Under the pieces are notes generated by a model. That model ran no database searches and was not told the origin of the DNA. It worked only from the letters and a program-made list of their open reading frames with translations. A stretch of DNA of 64,000 nt, taken from contig CP053154.1 in assembly GCA_014607495.2 (NCBI GenBank), forward strand, positions 10,664,001-10,728,000. The letters run 5' to 3'. Both the position numbers and the translations under genes were made by a program. Positions within the stretch are counted from its first letter, which is position 1. Every line of letters starts with the position of its first letter. Source of the stretch: Carposina sasakii. Taxonomy: Eukaryota > Arthropoda > Insecta > Lepidoptera > Carposinidae. Below, piece after piece: positions 43,891 to 55,060 of this stretch.

Positions 43891-44794
43891 AATGTAATGT
43901 TTCTATTATGTAGTTCTATTAAAATACTTAAAACAGCGTCCATCTTGTTTTCATTTCAATCTTTTATAAAAGCGATCGCTTAGATCACGTTTTGCCCCGA
44001 CACAGCCCCAGCTTTTTTTTAGGCTAACAGGTTATAACTATAACTGTTATATTCGGTTTATAGTTTTAAATTTTGGGGAAATAAAAAAAATACAGATCCT
44101 ATAACTTTAAGTTTAGGTGCTCAAATGTAAACCTTTAAAGGATCATACGCATGAAAAGCTTATAGGTACCTATACTAGTAATCAACAAGATACTGTACAT
44201 ACAATCCTAATGGCATACAATATACATTACGCTAAGTCCTCCGGCATACTAGAATCATATTATACTAATTAGATTAAATGCAGCATAGCGTACCTACATG
44301 TTACGTTGAAATTACGTGAAATCGTACCATACAGCTGTACAGTCAAACCTCATACGATACAGTCAGCAAAATTCTAAGGACGTGTCTCACTAGGATACAT
44401 TAACGCAACCATTGGAGTAGTTGTGTTCTGTGGACGTGTCACTATCAGTTCAGTATCTACCACAGTCACCTACGACTAGATGCTTAGCTAGTTGGGATTA
44501 TCACTCCCTCCAATCACTGCATCTCCTATAAGCCTGGATCAATAGAAGCGAACAGAGAATGTAGAAAAAGTAGATATGGAAAATGTGTGAGCGCTAACAA
44601 GTGTTTATTAAAGATTTTGTTGCAAGAATGAAAATAAGTTAAAAATCAGATGACTATGATAATTATCTTATAAAAATGGGCAACATTACATGAAAACATG
44701 GCCGTAACTATTTCCACTATATTACGAGTATGTCCGCAGCTAAGATGTTTTTATTGCGTTTTTAATATTTACATTAGGTATCGTAATTACATGT
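43891..44794. other. No gene recognised
   Basis: Unique sequence with no frame above 60 codons, TIR or tail. Confidence 0.3.
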
Positions 44795-44968
44795 GGTGAT
44801 GCGGGGCTTCACTAGAATACATCAGCTGTATCTCTTTTCATTTCGGGCATTCCCTCAGGCGATGAGCTAGAAACTTGTCACCGTGGCATCTCCTTTACGA
44901 TCCTGCAGCTCTAGTTACACCATTTCGAGAACACAGCCGTATGTATATGTATGTATTTACCCTACATA
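44795..44968 (+). mobile_element. Family D retroposon, full-length reference copy
   Basis: Runs GATGCGGGGCTTCACTAGAA, CATCAGCTGTATCTC, GGCGATGAGCTAGAAACTTG, GATCCTGCAGCTCTAG, GAGAACACAGCCG and a TATGTATATGTATGTA tail. About 174 bp, non-coding. Best copy for defining the family. The tail resembles that of family C but the bodies are unrelated. Confidence 0.8.
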
Positions 44969-45298
44969 TGTTTTCGCTGCATATGCGATGTCTTAGTGGG
45001 TTAGCATTTGAAACGGCAGTGTAATAGCTCGCAGAGCCAACGAGCGTGAGGTTGTCAAGTCGCACGCTGTCACTGACAATGCGTTATGAATGCTGCTAGC
45101 TTAGTTACAGAATCTGATGCAATAAATGGCCTTTAACCAGCATTTAACAGATGTGTTTAGTCGAAGTTACCATTAAATTAATCATGGAATTCGGAACGCC
45201 TTCTATACTTTGTTTTTGCCACGATATTAAATATAAGTATTTTCATGTGAATTACATAGATTATTATATTTTGCTAATCACTTGTGTCTTTATTATGC

Positions 45299-45334
45299 AT
45301 GAAACGGCCCGGTGGTGGGCGAACCCATAGTGAA
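45299..45334 (+). mobile_element. 36-bp retroposon stub with 12-bp TSD
   Basis: TCTTTATTATGC occurs at 45287-45298 and 45335-45346, exactly flanking 36 bp that contain CGGCCCGGTGGTGGGCGAAC and CCATAGTGAA. The same terminal block ends the foldback at 57.8 kb and lies reversed at 35.85 kb. This looks like extreme 5' truncation of a LINE-type insertion. Confidence 0.8.
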
Positions 45335-45542
45335 TCTTTATTATGCGTAAAATCTAAATGTGGTATATAGATGAAAATCATTAGGATCCCTTTTCTAAAA
45401 TATATTGTCTATTAATATTCGTTTTAGTTGTTAAGAAAACTATACATGTAAGCAACGCTGTAATGATTTGATGTAGAATGAGGTAGAACCTCGTAAAAAA
45501 AATTAGTTCAACATAAATTTTATAAATCCAAATGAAATATAA

Positions 45543-45809
45543 ATATTATTCTATGCTGCTCTGGGAGTGAAAAAAAAAAACGTATAATACTACAGCTGCT
45601 TCTCTTCCCGGGCATACTGTACAAGTCAGTAGAGGGACAAGAGGGTCTTGGTGTTTTGTAGGCGATGGGCTGACCCCCTGTCACTACTAACCGAACTTGT
45701 ACGTCTCAATTATACCCTCAAAATTGGTCAGAAATGGCACCATGTGGTTCTATCGGCCCTTGGTGCTCTGCCTACCCCGTAAGGGATAAAGGCGTGATTA
45801 TATGTATGT
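45543..45809 (+). mobile_element. Family C retroposon, full length, 8-bp TSD
   Basis: AAATATAA at 45535-45542 and 45810-45817 flanks the element. It runs from CTATGCTGCTCTGGGAGTGA and an A-run through TCCCGGGCATACTGTACAAG, GGCGATGGGCTGACC and GGCCCTTGGTGCTCTGCC to GGCGTGATTATATGTATGTA. Same length class as 20533-20795, opposite strand. Confidence 0.9.
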
Positions 45810-46115
45810 AAATATAATAAATCAACCATCTCTAATTACGAATTACAGCCGCGAACCATCAAACAGCTAATCAGGTGTAAGGCCGAACTGAATTCCGTAG
45901 TTAATTGTCCTGTCGGATAGTACAATCGTGTGCGTAATTACAAAACTGTGGTGCACTCAACTATGCCATAAATTGTTCGACGCAATTAAGCTTGGAAATA
46001 TGCGGTGAAAGATTGCTGTGAATGTTGCACTGTATCATTGTTGGGTCGATATGTCGAGGTTTGATTGAGCCATCGGTTTATTAATCTATCTATAGGTATG
46101 CATATAAAATACCGT

Positions 46116-46550
46116 GCTGATGCAGGGTTTTTTTGGAATCACCATCATCACCATCAGCCTATTGCAGTCCACTGCTGGACGTAGGCCTCACCCAGGGCAC
46201 GCCACAAGACTGCCATAGGGGGTATTTGCCCACAGTCACCACGCTGGGCAGGCGGGTTGGTGACCGCAGTTTGTATTTTGAACTTTGTTGTCAACACGGG
46301 AGGCGCTGCTGCCTACCTCCCGGAAACCCTTAATCGCCTCGTACGATACCCACGGGCAGACATGGGGTGGTACGAATTCTACTCTACCGGCACTACGCGG
46401 CATAGCTATGATGAGCGCGGCACGATGAGCTAGCAACTGAGCTGTCACTGGTCTTTTACATCTGGCCATGCTTTTCCATCTGGCCATGCTTTGCTAAACG
46501 TGGATATGTAGTATCTCCTTAGTGAACACAGCTATGTTAACAATACTTAT
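46116..46550 (+). mobile_element. Family D retroposon split by a family A retroposon
   Basis: A 5' piece, GCTGATGCAGGG (46116-46139), and a 3' piece from about 46403 with CGATGAGCTAGCAACTGAGC, TGTCACTGG and GTGAACACAGCTATG are parts of one family D element in order. Family A occupies the gap. The duplicated TCTGGCCATGCTTT near 46450-46490 is private to this copy. Confidence 0.6.
46140..46400 (-). mobile_element. Family A retroposon, near full length, nested
   Basis: Starts on the minus strand at CCGCGTAGTGCCGG and ends in an ATGATGGTGATGATGG-like tail. It is inserted in family D, so it is the younger of the two. The frames of 66 and 83 codons on the two strands here arise from the repeat and are not genes. 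Confidence 0.85.
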
Positions 46551-46599
46551 ATATAATTTATGCAGACATACCTATATAATTGCTGTGTTCAGCCAGTTC

Positions 46600-46702
46600 A
46601 GCCAAGAAGTAGCCAGAACTGCAGGATAGCAATGAAGAACGCCATTGATTTCCTTAGTCGACTCTTACGCAATGCACGGAAGGAGATCCAGCTGATGTCT
46701 TC
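46600..46702 (-). mobile_element. Family D retroposon, partial, next to a GC-rich MITE
   Basis: The reverse complement reads AGACATCAGCTGGATCTCC, TTCCGTGCATTGCGTAAGAG, TCGAC, then ATCCTGCAGTTCTGGCTAC and TGAACACAGC. Its 5' GGGGCTTCACTAG is replaced by the start of the MITE at 46703. Confidence 0.65.
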
Positions 46703-46861
46703 TAGGCCGAAAACTGTATATCTGCGATTTGCGGGGTGACGACGAGAGCGAGCGCGGCTGCCATCCAGTTCCCTTTAATAACAATCTATGTGTTTATCGT
46801 ACCGCTCCCGCCCCGCTGCCGCCGTCGCACCGCTAATCGCAGACATCCAGTTTTCGGCCTA
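46703..46861. mobile_element. GC-rich MITE, 27-bp TIRs
   Basis: The left TAGGCCGAAAACTG..TCTGCGATT (46703-46729) and the right inverse (46835-46861) match at 25 of 27 positions. Similarity continues inward through CG-rich sequence (GCGG, GACG, GAGCG). The outermost TA may be the target duplication. At 159 bp and far richer in G+C than its surroundings, it would fold into a strong hairpin. Superfamily not determined. Confidence 0.8.
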
Positions 46862-47149
46862 AGAGTAAAGCTGTTGTAGTTACGAGCGTTGGTGGTTTCT
46901 GGAGTATATAGAGCCCACATACCCTAAGGCGTGTGTAGGTACTGTGCGAATTGAAGCAAACGGTAAATACAGTTTCAATTAGTCAGTCAGTTAGTTTACA
47001 AAGAGCATAGTTACAGTTATTGAGTGGTATATTTTTAAGTTTAGAGTTAATTTATTTTTATATATGTTATCGGTAAGTAGAAACTTCATAGATATGTATG
47101 TAGGTGCTACTACGTATATAAACCTACTTTAAACTGCTTAACATAAATA
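46862..47149. other. No gene recognised
   Basis: AT-rich spacer; nothing recognised. Confidence 0.3.
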
Positions 47150-47385
47150 TCTTACCAATATTGTAAACGCGAAAGTTTGTAAGTATGGATGGATGGATGG
47201 ATGTTTGTTACTCTTTCACGTAAAAACGGCTGGAGCGATTTTAATAAAATTTGGTATGGAGTTAGCTGACACCCTGGATTAACACATAGGCTTTTTTATC
47301 CCGGGAAAATATTTTTATCTTGGATAACTTTCGACTTTTTGTTTTTTCTGCAATCAACGCGGGCGAAGTCGCGGGCGTCCACTAG
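47150..47385 (+). mobile_element. Short Helitron-like element with both ends
   Basis: Starts TCTTACCAATATTGTAAACG after A and ends GTCGCGGGCGTCCA-CTAG before T. CGCGAAAGTTTGT, ATTTTAATAAAATTTGGTAT and CCCGGGAAAATA are hallmarks of this lepidopteran non-autonomous group. A GGAT microsatellite lies at about 47186-47202. 236 bp, no protein. Relatives are at 49.7 kb and, inverted, 62.7 kb. Confidence 0.75.
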
Positions 47386-47389
47386 TAGT

Positions 47390-48705
47390 AAAATAAAATA
47401 ATTTACCGTAAAGGATATTTAAACTTATACAAAAAACATTTATCATCTAGCTTATATGCCTCTCGCTCGATAATTTTCCTAAACAACCCCAAAAACGCTA
47501 TAATCTTAACGCACCAACATAAAAAGGCCTGTTTACGAAATGTTTTTAACAACTAAACCGTGCGAGGTATTTAATTTGACGGAGCACGTAAAAAGTTCGC
47601 TCGTAGTCGGCTTTATCTTGTGCCACGTTGTGTGGTTAATTATACGAGAAAGCGGGAGTTTTCCGACACGTAACGCCGCGGGCGATGTACGAGTATATGT
47701 TGTGCCCGGGCTCTCGAAATGTAGCGTATGAATTTTGTTTCTTGTTTATAATATTTGCTAGTATTAACCATCACTTTGACTAGAGTTGTGAAATATTACG
47801 TACTTATTTCGTAATTTTTGCTGTTTTTTACTATTATAAACAGTTACTATTTATAATTATGAAAAAATTGTTTCTTGTAATCATGGAAATACAGGAAATC
47901 GTTTGTCCAAATGTTTGGGTAAAGTGAGAAAATATTACTTTCTTATTATATCATCCTAATTGTAGGTAGTAGTTTTTGATCCATATAAATTCAGTGATGG
48001 AGTCAAATACATATAACTATTCAAGTTCCATCTAGCAAACATTGAAACTTATGTAATATTATTAGGTACATAGAACATACATGCAAGCACATAAGTAAAG
48101 CTAAGAGTTAAGGTTAACTAAGACCTATTTATTAAAACCTTATCACCGCCGGTACGTTTGTGTATAGCAATATGTATGTAGAATGTTTAAAATTGGTATG
48201 AAAATTTATGTAAACGCGCCTACATAAATATACCCTAGCGAAACCAAGTAATTATCGACAAGTCTCACAGGTCTTGTAAAAACACTCCTTACACAAACAT
48301 ACGAGTCCAACAAAACAAAAACCACGCGCTCCATTGTTTACCCAGCATATATTGTGTATGTACAAAACACAATGAGATTTAACGAAAATAGAACACATTT
48401 TATTTCGTGGCAAAAAGTGTAGAAAATGACACAATTTCAAGATAACCAGGTTCGGAAACGCAAGGTGTTGCCCATTTTTCAGTTACGAGTTCCGTCCGTT
48501 CCTGAACGATATATGGGTGTGATATTTTTTCGCCACCGTTTGTTCTAAGCTCGAAGATCTACGCGGACGATTTACCCACATTATGACACTATATAAAAAT
48601 GGTTTATCGTTTTACAGTTTTTAAGGATATTATTTCTAGTTTTTCTAAGTTTCAAACACTAAAAAATCCAAACTTTTAGATATAAAACATAATTTATTAC
48701 CACAT
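47390..48705. other. No gene recognised
   Basis: The short frames at 47540-47731 and 48252-48440 show no domains or splice context. Confidence 0.35.
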
Positions 48706-48713
48706 ATTAGTAT

Positions 48714-48974
48714 TATTATAGGCCGCGTGTTGCCGGCAGAGTAGAATTCGTACCATCCCATGTCTGCCCGTGGGTATCGTACGAGGCGATTAAAGGTTTC
48801 CGGGAGGTGGGCAGCAGCGCCTCCCGTGCTGACAACATAGACCAAAATACAAACTACGGTCACCAACCCGCCTGCCCAGCGTGCCCAGCAAATACCCCCC
48901 ATGGCAGTCTTGTGGCATGCCCTGGGGGAGGCCTACGTCCAGCTGTGGACTGCAATATGCTGATGATGATGATG
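48714..48974 (+). mobile_element. Family A retroposon, full length
   Basis: Starts near GGCCGCGTGTTGCCGGCAG and ends in a 5-unit ATG repeat. ATTAGTAT at 48706-48713 and 48975-48982 is a probable 8-bp TSD. It has lost about 10 bases around GCCCAGCGTGCCCAGC relative to 18.9 kb. Overlapping short frames on both strands are repeat artefacts. Confidence 0.88.
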
Positions 48975-48982
48975 ATTAGTAT

Positions 48983-49675
48983 GCAGTGTGGTAAGTGTGA
49001 ATTGACAAAATTATAGGTATACAGAATCCTTGTATATTTGTCTCGAGTCATGGAATTAGATCTGTTTCACATCGGAAAGACATATTATCTAATATTTAGT
49101 ATGTTTTTTGGTTGATTACCTATGTTCTTTTTAGGTCCTCAAATTAATTGATAGCATAAGATTGAAATATTACAATAACAAGAAAGAAAAATACACTTCT
49201 TCATTTTGCTTAGGTATGCTTCAAGTGAAGGAAGGTAAGTTTTTCTCCATTACTCTAAAAATATGAGGCAACCATCAAGTTGATTTAAAGACCTCGGGAA
49301 CTCTTACACATTTTTTTTCTTAATCTAAAAGTGTTTGCGTACTCTGGAAAGTTTTTTAAACATTCCTCGCATTTGCAAGTAAAGAATGTTTAAAATGTCG
49401 GTGCCAGCATTTCGCGGGAAACCGTTTGACCCATTTCGAAAAGTTTTCCTTTCGAGTAAGATTGATGTTTGTAGAAAATATTACTTTTTTTCAGAAAAAG
49501 TGTAATAAGAATTTCTGACAAGAAAGCAATGTTGGTTTAACACGTGGTCTGAACTGAAAATTTTTATTGAATTTTTCTTTGTAGTCCCTAATATCAATCA
49601 TATTAGTTTGTACCCAAACCGACATTTTTATAGAATATGTTACTGGCACCTAAAATTCTCGCCAATCAAATATAA
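48983..49675. other. No gene recognised
   Basis: Unique AT-rich DNA. Confidence 0.3.
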
Positions 49676-49868
49676 TCCTTACGAATCTTTAAATGTGAAA
49701 TTAACTATGCTTATAGCGCTTTTACGCCAAGAATACTGAACTGATTTAAATGCAATTTGGTATGTACACAAGTAGTCTAGAGCCGTAGAAAAGTCAGGCT
49801 ACTTCCCCGAAAATTCCGATGGTTTGATTTTTTTTGCGGTTCACACAGACGGAGTTGGGTCTACGGGT
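49676..49868 (+). mobile_element. Helitron-like element, decayed
   Basis: TCCTTACGAATCTTTAAATG, GAACTGATTTAAATGCAATT and TGGTATGTACACAAGTAGTC match the 47.15-kb and 62.7-kb group. The CACAGACGGAGTTGGG end lacks the CTAG terminus. Confidence 0.5.
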
Positions 49869-50617
49869 ACTTATAATAAGTAATAGCAAAATTTCTTTGC
49901 ACTGAGCTAATGCCATTATGGGAATGTTAAAACAATATAGCATATGAATATAATATCGTGTATGGCTCACACTAGCCCGGCAAACAAAAACTAAAATAGA
50001 ACTAACATGTTAAATTCATTCAGTTAATTTCAATGCGATGATGTAGGTTGAAAATAAATTCCAATCACCCAACAATCACCAATAAAAACATAAAACAATT
50101 AAAATTAAATACCTATTTCAAAAGTACTCTACACTGCTGCAGGCAGTAGAGATATCGTTTAATAGAATTTAGTGCACATCCAGCTAATACGCCGTGTTTT
50201 CACAGCTACCTTCATCTCGCAAAGATCACGTATCGCAGTATCAGCGACGGGAGGTTATTACGTGCGACAGCTGTTTCGATGTTGTATTTTTCTCTCCCAT
50301 TCTCTCGTTATATTACGTTTACTCGCTACGACAAGGTACGGCCTAGTTAAATGCCTCTGCGTGCAGTAAATTGCGAAGTTTCGGAAAAAATGTTTCACGG
50401 GGTCAAATTATGGAGATAGCAGAAATCTAAAATAAATTAAGTAGGTTGGGATTGCATAAACGTGTTATAGTTTTCAATGCAAATATTTCTATGATATTGT
50501 TAGGTTATATTGACTTCTATAGTTCATTGTCGTAACACTTTCACCGATAGCAGTTGGGTGGAATTTATGCGGTGACTTGACAAATGCGCGAAAAACCAAG
50601 TTTTCCTTTTGGAGCAT
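49869..50617. other. No gene recognised
   Basis: The 65-codon frame at 50172-50369 shows no domain. Confidence 0.3.
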
Positions 50618-50700
50618 ATCATTTACAGCCCTAAGAAGTCCACTGTTGGACATAGGCCTCCCCCAACAACCTCCACTCCGACCGGTCGGAAGCCGCCATC
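50618..50700 (-). mobile_element. Family B retroposon, fragment
   Basis: AAGTCCACTGTTGGACATAG, GCCTCCCCCAACAACCTCC and CCGACCGGTCGGAAGC repeat the first half of the 17.3-kb copy. No TSD found. Short minus frames over it are repeat-derived. Confidence 0.75.
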
Positions 50701-51928
50701 CTTCTGACGCAGTCCGGTAAAAACTCGAACTATCCAAAAGCAGCGTATTTTAACATCCAATTCTCTCCTCAAAGTCTGTCTCAAGTACTGCGAACAATAA
50801 AACAAACTCAAACACTATCGAGTTTGTCGATACAATCGCGAAGGTTCTCCAAACCCTTTGTATGCGAGACGATAGCGAAGATGTGGCGATCACAAAGCGG
50901 GTCTAAAGAATTAAAACGATCCTGGCTGGAGTTCGATCTATCAATTTGTTTAATTGGATTCCGTTCTTTGATTTTTTGCAACTGTTTGTGAGCGAACAGA
51001 GCTATCGAGATTTAATGTTGTTTCTTTTGTCGTTTTGTTGATTGGAATGTTTGTTAGAAATGCAATTGTATCGCTTTAGTGGGAGCAAATGAAGTTGAAT
51101 GGATTAACGTTAGTCTAAATTGTAAAGACTTGTTTCAACTAACTGGCACTAGCTAGTGAATGAAATACGTGATACCTGTACTAATTTAGATTATTTACTA
51201 CAAAAAAAATGTACTTTCGAATTTTTGTGTGTATGATTTAACTTGATGATAAACACACTTTTTTCAAATATTGCAAGTAATTATTTCATGATTCTTATTT
51301 CAAAGGAAGCACGTAGGTTCAGAAACTGGTCCATCATTCCTATTCTTCTCTTATTATTGTTCTTCCTTGGTCTAGATTCGTGCTGTAGCTAAAGTACGAA
51401 AAAAATAGCCTATCATTAGCCACTAGTAAGATTATTTTTTCGATGGTTAAAAAACAATTCGACGTAATTTTGTCCTCCCGCAAAAGTCTCAACAATTTTC
51501 TCATCCCTATCATCTATTTGATGGCCGCAGCGATTATGTCCAGCTGGACACCAAGGGATGGATGGGGCGTAATAAACTTTATTGGGACCTCCGGAATCGA
51601 TGATAATACATTACACACTCATTTTCGCTTTCATCCTGAACAAAGAGAGCCTGAAAAGAATGAAAGGTGCGAAAAGTTATTGTTTGGCAAAATTAGCTGT
51701 CGGCGAGATTGATGTATCGTTTTTGTTGAAAAAAAAAATATAAGGAAATTCTCGTGGGATGCTGTGATTCTTTTTACCTGGATGATCTTATATTTTAAAT
51801 TATTTTTCATGCAAAAATGCAGGCCAGTGAGAGTATCTTATAGTAAGCACCTTAGTGTTTGGAGAATAATCTACTTTAAATTTAAATGAAAATGTTTCTT
51901 GTTCTTGTATATAGGTACATATAGCTAG
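50701..51928. other. No gene recognised
   Basis: The 89-codon frame at 51443-51712 has no recognised domain. AT-rich otherwise. Confidence 0.35.
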
Positions 51929-51960
51929 TCCTCGCGGACAAAGTCCCGGGCAATAGCTAG
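51929..51960 (+). repeat. Helitron-type 3' end only
   Basis: TCGCGGACAAAGTCCCGGG with CAATAG-CTAG before T is the terminal signature seen at 40.1 kb. No matching 5' end was found. Confidence 0.5.
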
Positions 51961-53592
51961 TAATATCCAAATAGTTATTGTATACTTAATACAAAATTAA
52001 GAATGCTTCTGCTGCTTCTTCATTTAATATGCTTCTTCCACCGCCGCAAAATATTAAGCACAATACCATTTACGAGAACACATACATTTAATACTTTGTA
52101 ACATAGAAAATGAGTGCTTATTTGAAACGATACCAGCAATGGCATTTACAATGAACTGAACGAAGTATTTAAATTCACTCAGGTAATGCCCATACAATGC
52201 GCGCTGAAGAAAATTAAATGCCTCCAAGCATTTATCCGATGCCCTAGTTTCCCTAAGCCAAAAGCGGGGTAATGTTTTTTACCCTCGTTATCCACTCAGA
52301 AAGCATTTTGCGAACAACTGCCTCGAAATTATCCTCAAGCGGATTAAAACAACTAAACTTAAAACATTAATGTAATGACACAAAAAAGTCTTTTAACTTT
52401 TAATGTGCTGAAGTATGGGCAGCGAAGAAGTATGGCGGAGTTGTGGAGACAAATAGGAAGAGGCATAGCAACGTTTATTCATAGAAAAAGGGGTGGGATA
52501 AAAGCAACAGCAGTTTTATTCTCATTGGACTTCGTGCGCTACATTATTGGTCGCAATGGAACAATATCTTCTCCACTCTACTCCTCCTTGTGGACTCTGT
52601 AATTTTGCCTACAAAATTTATCAAAATTATAAGAGTAAAATTACGCTTAAAACTTCGTCAAGACAACTCCAGCTCACGTCTTTCTTTCATGATATAAACG
52701 TGCTGTTTATAAAATTCGACACGTTTTTCAGACTTAAATGTTGTCTTCTTCGTATTTCTGCTTTAGCGACATTTCTGGGAATCTGGAAAAATAGGAAACT
52801 CCGGTTGTTTTGTTGTTACTCAGTTGTAGGTTTTAGTTATTTATCAGTAAAAACAGGTTTCCTATTAAACTATATAAACTATACCTGTACTAATATGTTA
52901 AGGGCATTATTAAAAAAAAATCAACTTTATTCCATTTCAATTAAGATATAACTAGTAGTATCACATCGCGTTATACTTTTTACGTACACTTATTAATCAA
53001 ATATAACCCAATCATAGAGCAGTAAAAGTTTCACATGATACACACTCATAACTCCGAACTTAAAGACGTAACAACTATTAACGCGCTAAAACTTGCAGGC
53101 CAACTAAATACCAGATCCTCCTGAAAAAAATCCATCTCACTCTAGCTAAAGAAATTGCGGTATGCACGAGTAAGATAACACGAAGAGAACATAAACTTAG
53201 GCACGCTTTACGACTGTCTTTGTCCGTTTTTCGGCCGAGGTGGGATCCTCTAATGACCAAACTTATCCCTTGGCCTAATGTTTCTTTAAACACTCGCACA
53301 AAACCATTACTGAGCTACGAATGTTTTATCCTTCCCGTATGTTTGTTCTCTCACGTTATGAGAAAACTAAGAATAGGAACCGAAACAACTTTCCCGTTTA
53401 CTGTAATGAGGTTGGAGTCTATTTAAATTGAACATCCCGATTGAGTTTCGTGTTAGATTTGTACTTTGTAAGCAAGCTTGGTTTGGCGATTAAGTTGTTT
53501 TGTTTTAAAATTGATTTTGAATTTGATGATATTCAGTGTGTGTTTCATATTAGTGGAACTTATGTAAATTAGACTCAATCAAACAGAGCAAT
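51961..53592. other. No gene recognised
   Basis: The frame at 52547-52951 (134 codons) is K/L/F-rich and overlaps another frame; no domain, repeat or splice junction supports it. The overlapping frames on opposite strands at 53078-53426 likewise look like chance. Confidence 0.35.
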
Positions 53593-53815
53593 CCATACAT
53601 ATATAAAAGAAAGTCGTGTTAGTTGCATTATTCATAACTCGAAAACGGCTGTGCCGATTTGACTGAAAATTTATATTGGGGAGATGGCTTAGAACTAGGA
53701 AGTGTCATACACAAGCTTCATCAGAATACATCAGCTGCTTAAGCGACTTGCCACTACTGTCCATAACTGGTCCCGGTATACTTTATGTATCTGCAGGATC
53801 TCCTTTGGGAACAAT
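53593..53815 (+). mobile_element. Chimera of a Helitron-like 5' part and a family D fragment
   Basis: CATACATATATAAAAGAAAG, GTCGTGTTAGTTGC and GGCTGTGCCGATTTGACTG (53593-53703) is a common lepidopteran dispersed element. It passes directly into CTTCATCAGAATACATCAGC, GACTTGCCACTACTG and GTATCTGCAGGATCTCC, a rearranged family D piece. Confidence 0.5.
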
Positions 53816-54352
53816 ATAATGCATGTATCATACACCAAATTTTCTTACAGGGAATTAAGGTAATAAGGCCTGCTGTACCTAATACGACTCTAACAAATAT
53901 AAATAATAACAATGTAAGCTATTGTGTAAATCATTCAGAACTTTTCTCTTTATTTTTATTCTTCAATAGCTTGGTAGGTCTATGAAATTATAACAATAAA
54001 AAGTAGCAACGGTTTGCATATTAATTTTTGTATGAAACAATGTGCTCTTGTTACGAATTATAATGCACAAAACTTTGTACAGTTCCGATTTTATGTATAT
54101 AAAATTAAAAACTGGGCAAGTACGAGTCGGACTCGTGAACATAGGGTATGTTTTAAATAAATGTTACTGAATTGTATAGCAGATCCCCTTTTTTGTTTTT
54201 AGTACCTGTTTGTTCTTAAGCCAGCAGCAACAGACATACACCATCTGTAAAAAATTCAGTTATCGCGGATCATTAGTGAGATCACAGACATGTGATAGAT
54301 AGGTGAACCGAAGCATAGACTATAGACAGAACACAGTTTAACAGATAAACAA
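53816..54352. other. No gene; one small dispersed-repeat motif
   Basis: CTGGGCAAGTACGAGTCGGA (54111-54130) is part of a motif common in lepidopteran repeats. Nothing else recognised. Confidence 0.35.
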
Positions 54353-54650
54353 ATGGATAAGCAAAGTCTTAGTAATAGAGTCCCGTTAGTACCTACCCCT
54401 TGGGTACGGGAACCTAAAAAAGTTGAAGTACCGAAAACTCGTACTAAGCGTTTTGCTTCTACATTCATAGTGCGAACGGCCAAGCTGTGGAACTCCCTGC
54501 CTGAATCCCTGTTCCCCATGAACTATAATCTTGCGGTCTTAAAGGCGAGAGTGAACCGGTTTCTTTTAGGCAAGCGCGCTCCATCTTAAACTGCAACGGT
54601 GCTTACCATCAGGCGCGTTGTGGTCAAGCGTAAGCCTATTTAATATTTTA
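54353..54650 (+). pseudogene. LINE ORF2 C-terminus with 3' UTR, 5'-truncated
   Basis: A 78-codon frame ends [20 protein letters not shown], then [11 protein letters not shown] and a stop at 54587-54589. It is followed by GCAACGGTGCTTACCATCAG and AGCCTATTTAATATTTTAAA. The protein end and 3' UTR match 11549-11725 closely, so both are copies of one jockey/CR1-like LINE. The catalytic reverse-transcriptase and endonuclease domains are absent; this ATG is internal to the parent ORF. Confidence 0.85.
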
Positions 54651-54654
54651 AAAA

Positions 54655-54997
54655 AAGTTAAAATTACAATAACATCCGAACAAAGGTAACAATTCATTTT
54701 GACATTACTATAAATATTGTTGGCATCGTAAACTTTGCCAATTCAATTATTTACGTAGTAAAAACAAGCCAACGGAAAATAAACCTTTCATCAGGGATTG
54801 TACAATTCAATACGTTTTAACTGTTGTTTTACAGTGGCTGCATGGATGGGTATTGACACGAGCCACAGGCTATAGTCTCATTGTACAGTCATTAAGATTT
54901 ATTGGCAGTTTACATAGTGGCCTTCGACCGATACTATTTGAGTTTGGGAAAGAAATATTGCGTTATTTAGGTTGACAATACCAGTTTTAATATGTTA
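54655..54997. other. No gene recognised
   Basis: AT-rich spacer. Confidence 0.3.
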
Positions 54998-55060
54998 CTA
55001 GCTGTTGCCCGCGACTTGAGTTCGTTCGCGTAGATTAGAGAATATAGAATATAGGAACTC
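54998..55060 (-). mobile_element. Helitron-type 3' end, minus strand
   Basis: CTAG with CTGTTGCCCGCGACTTGAG and TTCGTTCGCGTAG is the reverse complement of the GCGGGCAACAG-CTAG terminus. The rest of the element toward 55.1 kb cannot be delimited. Confidence 0.55.

Noticed and set aside
46133..46487. Overlapping 66- and 83-codon frames on both strands
   Set aside because: Both lie in a family A retroposon; the same frames recur at 36 and 48.8 kb wherever the repeat does.
51929..51960. Complete Helitron
   Set aside because: Only the CTAG-type 3' end is present; no matching 5'-TC end could be placed upstream.
52547..52951. 134-codon frame
   Set aside because: Composition is K/L/F-rich as expected of AT-rich DNA; no domain, no splice context, and it overlaps another frame.
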